A stretch of 35,120 nucleotides of DNA from a virus, in the IMG/VR virus record IMGVR_UViG_3300047552_000159, positions 1 to 35,120 of that record; one strand, given 5' to 3'. The notes under the pieces are model-generated. The model saw nothing but the letters and a program-made list of their open reading frames with translations. It was not told the DNA's origin and searched no databases. Made by a program: the position numbers and the translations under genes. Positions 29,743 through 35,120 of this stretch are shown one piece after another. Positions within the stretch are counted from its first letter, which is position 1, and every line of letters begins with the position of its first letter.

Positions 29743-30369
29743 TCACAGGAAGAAGTTAGGGTCTTTGTTTGGTGTTGCATATCTTTCACACTGATAATGC
29801 AAATCAAACGTAATACCATAAATAGGGTCTGGATAAGTATCATTAGCATGAGCAGCATCACGGAATATACGGAACAATAGGACAGTGTCAATATTCATAC
29901 CAGTACCATCAACACCGTTACCAACAGCAGGTTGTGCTACATAATGTCGATACGCCACATTCTGTGCTGCTTGCTCTACGTAGATTGTATTAGTAGGGCC
30001 AAACTCCGTAGTACCTGTGTCATCAGACCGTCGCGCCCAAGTATATTCAAATCCCCAACGCACAGTGCCAGTATTAGTAGTGTCTGTTGTCCAGTGCATA
30101 TGTGGAAACAGTTCAGAACCTAATTTATAATCATGGTCTATATGTGCTGTTGCAAATGCTTCTTGTAGATTATCAGGATTAAAAGAATATAAATAGATAC
30201 CGTTACGATAGTTCTGTAGTACAGGTTGTGTTGGGCCTGAACGTGTCTCCAAGCCACAGACCATATCGCGCCAGCCCATTGCAGTACGTGAATCCAACTC
30301 TGAGAAATTACCATCAACCTCAGAAGGAACTAAATCAACACCCTTAACTGAACGATAAACTATCGCCAT
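29743..30369 (-). CDS. Putative virion protein (208 aa)
   Basis: 208 residues, starting MAIVYRSVKGVDLVPSEVDG, with ELDSRTAMGWRDM and a beta-rich core containing HMHWTTDTTNTGTVRWGFEY. The N-terminus (VYRSVKGxDLxxSEVDGNF) recalls the attachment ends of phage fibre-like proteins. It lies in the run of small structural genes between the capsid and the tailspike. No enzyme motif. Probably a minor virion protein; I cannot be more specific. Confidence 0.5.
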   Translation of the reverse strand: MAIVYRSVKGVDLVPSEVDGNFSELDSRTAMGWRDMVCGLETRSGPTQPVLQNYRNGIYLYSFNPDNLQEAFATAHIDHDYKLGSELFPHMHWTTDTTNTGTVRWGFEYTWARRSDDTGTTEFGPTNTIYVEQAAQNVAYRHYVAQPAVGNGVDGTGMNIDTVLLFRIFRDAAHANDTYPDPIYGITFDLHYQCERYATPNKDPNFFL

Positions 30370-30371
30370 GA

Positions 30372-30809
30372 TTAAGCCAGAGTAAAGATAGCACCGGGAC
30401 TGGTGTTGTTAAATTTAACAGTTAGTGTTTCTGTATCTGCTAAGGTAATGCTAGAACCATAGTCTGTAAAGGCAATCAAAGCATCAGCAGGGGAAGTTGC
30501 AGTGTCATTATATAGAATTGCATAACGGAATGGGCCAATACCACCCACAGTTGCTGTAAATACGATTTGTGTTCCGCTAACAGTAGTTGTTCCACTAACT
30601 TCTGCAATTGTGATTGTTGTTGCAGTACCACCAGCAGTATAGCCATTAACAGCGGCAGGTGCAGGGTGATTCGTGACTGTATCTAGTGAAACTTGTGTAT
30701 TAACTGGGAGTGTGTTAGTTAGTGCAATCTTAAAAGTATGTGCATCCCAATCATGAACTCCGCGAGCTAGTTGCTCAGAGAAGTCTTGAAATTTAGTCCA
30801 TGTAGCCAT
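30372..30809 (-). CDS. Putative virion protein (145 aa), beta-rich
   Basis: 145 residues. MATWTKFQDFSEQLARGVHD, then WDAHTFKIALTNTLP and a Thr-rich beta stretch, and ILYNDTATSPADALIAFTDY. I have seen this arrangement in phage structural operons, as small conserved proteins of unknown role near head-tail genes. It is 2 bases upstream of the 208-aa gene. No metal or catalytic site visible. Confidence 0.5.
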   Translation of the reverse strand: MATWTKFQDFSEQLARGVHDWDAHTFKIALTNTLPVNTQVSLDTVTNHPAPAAVNGYTAGGTATTITIAEVSGTTTVSGTQIVFTATVGGIGPFRYAILYNDTATSPADALIAFTDYGSSITLADTETLTVKFNNTSPGAIFTLA

Positions 30810-30827
30810 ATTGTTAGTCCTTAATTA

Positions 30828-31058
30828 TTAGTTGTAGGATAGTGTGAGTCGATCAGCCCATACGTTGTCAAAGTTACTGTTTCCATCTGCCCATTCAACA
30901 ATAACACCAGAGGTAGTATCAATACGTTTGATTCTCCAGACAGGGCTAGATAAAGCAGCAGAAGGTGAAGCCTCCCCGACATACATTACAGTAGGAGAAG
31001 CCTCATCCAGTCTTAGAGAATAGAGGCTATCAGACCGCTGTTCTAAAGAAACGCCCAT
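30828..31058 (-). CDS. Small hypothetical protein (76 aa)
   Basis: 76 residues, starting MGVSLEQRSDSLYSLRLDEA, then YVGEASPSAALSSPVWRIKR and a C-terminal beta stretch with WADGNSNFDNVWADRLTL. It has a mostly beta pattern like small collar or fibre-attachment proteins. The gene is 1 base from the upstream coiled-coil gene, so translation is probably coupled. No family recognised. Confidence 0.5.
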   Translation of the reverse strand: MGVSLEQRSDSLYSLRLDEASPTVMYVGEASPSAALSSPVWRIKRIDTTSGVIVEWADGNSNFDNVWADRLTLSYN

Positions 31059-31059
31059 A

Positions 31060-31533
31060 CTAAACCATTACTGATCGGAGCTTGGCTACTTTATCTTCGT
31101 ACTCAGCCATCAATGCTGCTAGCTTACTAGATTCAGCAGTTAGAGTTGCCTCGCGTTTTGCTAGGTCTTTCTCCCGCTTAGTAACAGAAGCTACTAGAGC
31201 CTGCGCCTGTTCTAGTTTAGAGTTTGCATCCTGAACTTGTGCATTAACAGCATCCTGTTGCTTACGGAGATTTGCGAACTCAGAGTCAAAGACCTCATTA
31301 CGTTTTGCAATATCAGCCTCAGCACTGGAGACAATCTCTGCTGCCTTCTTGTTTGCAGTGTTTAATGCTTTTTCTGTTTTTTCTTTTAGAGCATTAATTT
31401 CTGTAACAGTACCATACTTAACCATTGTCTGTTCAAGCGCAGAGCGGTTATCTTGGATTTGCTTCAGGAGGGCTTCTGCTTCTTTAGGGTTTTTAACTAA
31501 AGAAATAAAATCTGAAATATCTTGAAAATTCAT
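31060..31533 (-). CDS. Coiled-coil virion-associated protein (157 aa)
   Basis: 157 residues, nearly all helical. Two long charged heptad-like stretches (EINALKEKTEKALNTANKKA, and NAQVQDANSKLEQAQALVAS then KREKDLAKREATLTAESSKL) make it a clear coiled coil. The start ATG at 31533 overlaps the stop of the 103-aa gene. It could be a structural rod or a chaperone for tail proteins. No specific family. Confidence 0.55.
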   Translation of the reverse strand: MNFQDISDFISLVKNPKEAEALLKQIQDNRSALEQTMVKYGTVTEINALKEKTEKALNTANKKAAEIVSSAEADIAKRNEVFDSEFANLRKQQDAVNAQVQDANSKLEQAQALVASVTKREKDLAKREATLTAESSKLAALMAEYEDKVAKLRSVMV

Positions 31534-31844
31534 TATCGTAGACCCTGTAGAATTGTTAGAGTAGCAGTGCCAGATGTATAGGCTGTATTATTAATACGAA
31601 CAGCGCGAATCGGGAAGGCATAGTTGCCATCTGCACTTGCTGTTTTGCTAACAAGGGTTGAGTGCTTAAAAGCTGTTGGAGTTACACTTGGATCAAAGAC
31701 ATCATCAAATGTATGCTCAATGTCGGCAGTTAGTGTGCCGGTAATAACTAAACCTAGACCTACGTTAAAAGGACTCTGTTTATAGTCTAACGGAATCCAC
31801 GCCGATGTTCCACTGGCTGCTTTACTGATTACTTGGGGGCGCAT
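31533..31844 (-). CDS. Small beta-rich structural protein (103 aa)
   Basis: 103 residues: MRPQVISKAASGTSAWIPLD, then FNVGLGLVITGTLTADIEHT and a C-terminal beta stretch ending LTILQGLR. This matches a common phage pattern (a small jelly-roll-like protein in head operons). Upstream on the - strand is an intrinsic terminator (31859-31901), so this gene is the first after the partial stop that separates the capsid genes from the later structural genes. Function unknown. Confidence 0.5.
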   Translation of the reverse strand: MRPQVISKAASGTSAWIPLDYKQSPFNVGLGLVITGTLTADIEHTFDDVFDPSVTPTAFKHSTLVSKTASADGNYAFPIRAVRINNTAYTSGTATLTILQGLR

Positions 31845-31858
31845 AATTTTCCTTTAAA

Positions 31859-31901
31859 TAAAAAAAGGGACAGTACTTCTGTTACGAAACACCATCCCTT
31901 T
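31859..31901 (-). terminator. Intrinsic terminator between capsid and minor virion genes
   Basis: On the - strand AAAGGGA (complement of 31895-31901) pairs with TCCCTTT (complement of 31864-31870), followed by a run of T (complement of the A-run 31859-31867). The loop is 24 bases. It lies between the 142-aa gene and the 103-aa gene and would lower transcription of the downstream structural genes relative to the capsid genes. Confidence 0.75.
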
Positions 31902-31914
31902 GGATCAAACTATC

Positions 31915-32343
31915 TTAGAATGAGTAGCCGGACTGTGGATAATAATACTCCACTTTGACGAGCCAAGGGCCACCAGTTGTACTAGCAGTACCAGACTCTG
32001 TATATTTTGCCTTCATCATGGTATCATCAGTTAGCTGGGAACCCATAGAAGTACCACCTTGAGCACCAGCGACATAGTAGCCAGCACCGTTGGTTTTCAC
32101 GCTGAATGCAGCAACACACTCATTTGTAGTGCCGGGATTAGAACCGACGCTAACAGTAGCAGTAGTAGCAGCATCTGAAGCAGTTGTGCCGAGAACATAA
32201 GCACCAGCAATCACAGCACCTTTAGGTAGTACAAAAGCGTCAAATGCTGTAGTATCAGTACGCGCAACTTGAACAACTTTAGATAGTACCTCAATCGCTG
32301 GAGGAGTGGTGAATGTTACGGTTTGTTGTGGGCGAGAAGCCAT
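31915..32343 (-). CDS. Small structural protein near major capsid (142 aa)
   Basis: 142 residues, beta-rich and Thr/Gly/Ala-rich: MASRPQQTVTFTTPPAIEVL, then FDAFVLPKGAVIAGAYVLGT and a C-terminal VEYYYPQSGYSF. The pattern suggests a small head protein (decoration or completion), in line with its place directly after the major capsid gene. It has a strong ribosome site (AAGGAGA) upstream. It is flanked by terminators on both sides, so it may be made at a level of its own. Function is inferred by position only. Confidence 0.5.
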   Translation of the reverse strand: MASRPQQTVTFTTPPAIEVLSKVVQVARTDTTAFDAFVLPKGAVIAGAYVLGTTASDAATTATVSVGSNPGTTNECVAAFSVKTNGAGYYVAGAQGGTSMGSQLTDDTMMKAKYTESGTASTTGGPWLVKVEYYYPQSGYSF

Positions 32344-32365
32344 ATAATCTCCTTAATTAAGTAAC

Positions 32366-32381
32366 AGGGGCCGAAGCCCCT
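32366..32381 (-). terminator. UUCG-tetraloop hairpin after the major capsid gene
   Basis: AGGGGC (32366-32371) and GCCCCT (32376-32381) enclose CGAA, which on the - strand reads as the very stable GGGGC-TTCG-GCCCC hairpin. The following T-run is weak (GTTACTTAATT), so it may act as a leaky terminator or as an mRNA stabiliser for the capsid message. It lies about 20 bases after the capsid stop codon. Confidence 0.65.
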
Positions 32382-32401
32382 TATTTAAATCCTAATTAGG
32401 A

Positions 32402-33334
32402 TTAGGCACCTGGCGAACCATACACGGATCGCGCATCACTCCATCCAAATGAGTAACGAGCAGTGGCCTTGAACTTGGCGTTCTCAGTGTCAAAGTCGTT
32501 ATCCATTTCAAAGGCATCAGCACGACGCTCAAAGTACTTCAGACCATCTTGAACATCAGTACGGATGAACCAAGCATCAGCATCTGTGAGGAAGTGGTTA
32601 GTAGTAACTTCAGAGAAGATACCCTTGTCTTTGAGAACGTTTGGATCATTTAGATCAGTACCAACGCGACCATTTGCACCTAGGATACGTGCAGCTTCAA
32701 ACTGTAGCTGGTAAGGAATGATAAGTTGCTTTGGCTTTGCAGCGATCAATAGACCACGATCATCGCGGAAACCAGCAATATCAATAACAGCCTGTTCTAG
32801 AGCAGCTTCAGAAAGGTCAGCAGCAGTTGCTACGCCGTTTGTGAAAGAACCACCAGCAACATTTGGGTGTGAAGAAGAACCACCACCGCCAGCAGAAGCG
32901 ATTAGAGAAGCACCGTCACCACCAACATAAGAAGTGTTGAAAGCACGGTTATACACGTTAGCCGCAACGATTTCTTTAGTTTGACGCATAGAACGGGCAA
33001 GAGCCTTAGCCTTTTGAGCACCGACTTTACCGTACTGGTCATCTTCGTAGATTTCACGTGTAACGATGAAACCAAGAGCATATACAACATGGTTGTAACG
33101 AGAGGTGAAGCCCTGACGTTCAGTGTCGTATGTGATTGATGCGCCTTCGTTCTTGACAGAGGCTAGACCAAAGCTAGATAGACCAAGGTCTTCTTCATAT
33201 GCGCGATCTGAGGTGTTCTTTTCAAACAGCTTAGACCACTCTTCTGGATAGTCGTTATACGCCTTACCATAGATTGCATTAAGACCGGGCCAAAGTAGCT
33301 TGGCAAAACTGGAGCTATTAATTACGCCTGACAT
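32402..33334 (-). CDS. Major capsid protein (HK97-like fold)
   Basis: A 310-aa major capsid protein. Evidence: gene order (scaffold, two small head genes, this gene), length, and a sequence of the typical HK97-fold kind. The N-terminus (NSSSFAKLLWPGLNAIYGKA) and a long helix-like EEWSKLFEKNTSDRAYEEDL are followed by EGFTSRYNHVVYALGF-like beta strands and an E-loop region. KQLIIPYQLQFEAARILG and the C-terminal WFIRTDVQDGLKYFERRADA match strands that I know from Mu-gpT-like and related capsids. It is expected to be one of the most abundant virion proteins, and the upstream gap has a good ribosome site. A hairpin with UUCG follows. No protease domain is fused. Confidence 0.75.
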   Translation of the reverse strand: MSGVINSSSFAKLLWPGLNAIYGKAYNDYPEEWSKLFEKNTSDRAYEEDLGLSSFGLASVKNEGASITYDTERQGFTSRYNHVVYALGFIVTREIYEDDQYGKVGAQKAKALARSMRQTKEIVAANVYNRAFNTSYVGGDGASLIASAGGGGSSSHPNVAGGSFTNGVATAADLSEAALEQAVIDIAGFRDDRGLLIAAKPKQLIIPYQLQFEAARILGANGRVGTDLNDPNVLKDKGIFSEVTTNHFLTDADAWFIRTDVQDGLKYFERRADAFEMDNDFDTENAKFKATARYSFGWSDARSVYGSPGA

Positions 33335-33355
33335 ATTATATTATCCTTATTCTAA

Positions 33356-33988
33356 TTAAGCAACACCAGCGGTACCAGTACCAGCGGATAGTTGAGCATT
33401 GTTGATCTTGGCGAGAACCTTGGTGTAGTTACCAGTGATCTCGTTGTCTGGACGCTGTACAACACCCATGATCTTGAACTGTAGGGTTGCAGTAGCAGCC
33501 TTAGTAGCCATATCAAGAGCAGCACCAGATGTACCTGTAGTGGTAGAACCAGCAACAGTAGTTAGATCAGCATTTAGACCAACGTCAGCAACAGCAAAGC
33601 TATATGCAGAGTTAGAGCCAGTAGCAGCTTCAACTTCGTAGATTACGTCTGGAGAGTCGCAAACTAGGATGTATTGTGCTGTAGAGGCAGGACGATACTG
33701 AGGAGTGTCAAGAGCAATAGAGCCATTGGTCATGGAGCCAGCAACTGGGTCAAGCTTGGTATTGATAACACCAACGCAAACACCTAGAACAGCAGCACCT
33801 TGAGTGGCCTTTGTTACGATTTGAATACCCTGTGCATTTGCATCAGAAGTAATCTTTACTGGATCGCCAACATAGATGGCAGTACCATCAGCAGCGGCGG
33901 TTGCGTAAATGTTTGCCTGACCATTGTATGGTGAGCCATTTACATGCTTAACAGCGCGGAAGCCGTTAATGCGGGAAGTGTTAGCCAT
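33356..33988 (-). CDS. Head-associated structural protein (210 aa)
   Basis: 210 residues, beta-rich with Ala/Gly/Thr, starting MANTSRINGFRAVKHVNGSP. The stretch INGFRAVKHxNGSPYNGQAN is a conserved type in capsid operons of many phages. It lies just upstream of the major capsid gene and would be a head decoration or accessory protein. The ORF starts with ATG at 33988 and a good AAGGAA site upstream. No metal or enzymatic motif visible. Confidence 0.6.
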   Translation of the reverse strand: MANTSRINGFRAVKHVNGSPYNGQANIYATAAADGTAIYVGDPVKITSDANAQGIQIVTKATQGAAVLGVCVGVINTKLDPVAGSMTNGSIALDTPQYRPASTAQYILVCDSPDVIYEVEAATGSNSAYSFAVADVGLNADLTTVAGSTTTGTSGAALDMATKAATATLQFKIMGVVQRPDNEITGNYTKVLAKINNAQLSAGTGTAGVA

Positions 33989-34031
33989 TTAATTTTCCTT
34001 ATATAAAAAGTAAGCACTTCCCAAAGTTTGG

Positions 34032-34430
34032 TTATTTACGTTTTCCTAATTCTAGTTTACCGTACATTCCTTGGGAAGCATTTTCAGTCATTGCATGTTC
34101 CTGTTCATCCAGAGCTTCCATTTTAGCAGCCTGATCTTCTACGTAGAATTCATTCTTGATTCGCATTAGATAGGATGTTGTACCGTCATTACTGACAACA
34201 CGTTTGTTAGCACTGTTTGAAGAGGGGTCAGATACACGATTGTCACCAACGGACAAATCAGTGTCGGTTACGAACTCATACCCAGCCTGTTGAAAATTTA
34301 CAACTCGGCTACCAGTATCATTCACAAATCGGTAATGATAGTTAGGGTCTTTTTCCCCGCTGATAGATTGTGGGCCACGCTGAAATAGCGGCTTACGTGA
34401 GACTCGTTTTTCTACTTTTGCATTACTCAT
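34032..34430 (-). CDS. Putative head protein (132 aa)
   Basis: 132 residues: MSNAKVEKRVSRKPLFQRGP at the start, then YHYRFVNDTGSRVVNFQQAG and a C-terminal helix with Met/Glu (KMEALDEQEHAMTENASQ). It lies between the scaffold gene and the head-associated 210-aa gene. The pattern is known from unknown proteins of capsid operons. A small, 13-base inverted repeat (34447-34459) lies in the gap before it. Function unknown. Confidence 0.5.
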   Translation of the reverse strand: MSNAKVEKRVSRKPLFQRGPQSISGEKDPNYHYRFVNDTGSRVVNFQQAGYEFVTDTDLSVGDNRVSDPSSNSANKRVVSNDGTTSYLMRIKNEFYVEDQAAKMEALDEQEHAMTENASQGMYGKLELGKRK

Positions 34431-34471
34431 GCTTATATTCCTTTTCCTGTAACTTACAGATTAGTGTTCTA

Positions 34472-35119
34472 TTAACCGCGCATTGCTTTAACTTGTGCAA
34501 TATACTCGTCAGCGGTCATTAATTTTTGTCGTACAAATGTGTTCATCACTTTACGCTCTTCGTCAGTGAGTTGAAAACCTTTACCACGACTCTGTGATTG
34601 TGCCCCAGAACTCTCAACAGAACCGGGTTTATTACGATTGGGATTTTCAAACTTATCCTTGAATCGCTGTTTTACTTCTTTAGAGACATATTCTAAAATT
34701 TCCTCAGGGTCTAGCTCAGGGTTTGTTTTGTTTAAACCAAGGCCGACAGCATCAGCAAATTTACGCATTTCAGCATCTTTAGCATACCATTGGTTACGCT
34801 CAGTCCAAGATGTGAAACGAGGATCAACTCCCTGCTGTTGTGGTACTGCCGCTGAGATAACTTCTCTGGCTTTTTGTTCAGCCTTTAGATCAGTCAGTAG
34901 CTCAGTAGTCTGAAGATAACCATCAGCGTTACCTTCTTCTAAGTGTTGCTTTTGCAATGCTTTAAGTTCTGTCAAAGCACGATTGTATTCAGTTTCACGA
35001 ACTTTAGTATGATGCTCTTGTAACATCTTCAGGGCTTTGCGAGTCTCTTTTAACTCCTTACCCATTGTGTCGATTTTACCGAACAACTCTCCACGATCAT
35101 TAAAATCTTTCGCGGGACG
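34472..35119 (-). CDS. Capsid scaffold protein, partial (N-terminus outside window)
   Basis: At least 215 residues, open to the right edge of the window, so the N-terminus is missing. The first visible TTG (35086) is probably internal. It is highly charged and helical: LKETRKALKMLQEHHTKVRE, EQKAREVISAAVPQQQ, EEILEYVSKEVKQRFKDKFE, then a Ser/Gly/Asn-rich linker and a C-terminal helix (LTDEERKVMNTFVRQKLMTA). Helical, charged composition, the linker and the short C-terminal helical domain all fit phage scaffolds, and the position ahead of the capsid genes fits too. The C-terminal helices of such proteins bind the capsid protein. Confidence 0.6.
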   Translation of the reverse strand, partial: RPAKDFNDRGELFGKIDTMGKELKETRKALKMLQEHHTKVRETEYNRALTELKALQKQHLEEGNADGYLQTTELLTDLKAEQKAREVISAAVPQQQGVDPRFTSWTERNQWYAKDAEMRKFADAVGLGLNKTNPELDPEEILEYVSKEVKQRFKDKFENPNRNKPGSVESSGAQSQSRGKGFQLTDEERKVMNTFVRQKLMTADEYIAQVKAMRG

Positions 35120-35120
35120 C

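Noticed and set aside
33989-34031. Terminator at AAGT-GCTT-ACTT followed by T-run on the - strand
   Set aside because: Only a 4-bp AT-rich stem, too weak to support.
1-35120. Phage RNA polymerase, integrase, repressor, portal or terminase
   Set aside because: I looked for their motifs and found none, so lifestyle and transcription strategy cannot be settled from this window.

Overview
The window is a piece of a double-stranded DNA bacteriophage genome, most likely a short-tailed (podovirus-like) phage of a Gram-negative bacterium. The genes are small, overlapping (ATGA, GTGA, TAATG junctions) and nearly gap-free. The replication set is T7-like: separate primase and DnaB-type helicase, PolA-family DNA polymerase, ssDNA-binding protein, 5'-3' exonuclease and endonuclease I. 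The structural set has P22-like tail parts (a gp10-like nozzle, a gp4-like adaptor, a pectate-lyase-fold tailspike). An adenosylcobalamin-dependent ribonucleotide reductase, ThyX and MazG recall marine SIO1/Cobavirus-type podoviruses, but that affinity is inference. Both window edges cut through genes. No RNA polymerase, terminase, portal or integrase gene lies in the window.

Layout. Positions 1-15484 are all on the + strand: small unknown genes and a thioredoxin, then primase, helicase, DNA polymerase (split in two), a host-type sigma70 promoter, SSB, small zinc-ribbon and unknown genes, exonuclease, endonuclease I, a phosphoesterase carrying an intein, MazG, ThyX and ribonucleotide reductase. 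This is a replication and nucleotide-metabolism block. Positions 15531-35120 are all on the - strand. Read in transcription order (right to left) they hold scaffold, two head-associated proteins, major capsid protein, a run of small virion proteins, tailspike, adaptor, nozzle, a His-box repeat fibre-like protein, four probable ejection proteins, holin and lysozyme. The two blocks converge on a bidirectional terminator at about 15484-15532.

The genes fit together as a lytic programme. MazG, ThyX and the B12-dependent reductase (probably recharged by a thioredoxin) would supply dNTPs. Primase, helicase, polymerase and SSB form the fork. Exonuclease and endonuclease I would degrade host DNA and resolve phage DNA.

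The most striking feature is the load of homing-type elements in the + strand block. There are three free-standing HNH genes, two of which overlap the 5' ends of the primase and polymerase genes, and a LAGLIDADG intein in the phosphoesterase. The DNA polymerase is broken exactly between its TGRLSS motif and motif A, with a 51-codon gene in the break. Several genes shorter than 60 codons were found by direct reading and are included.
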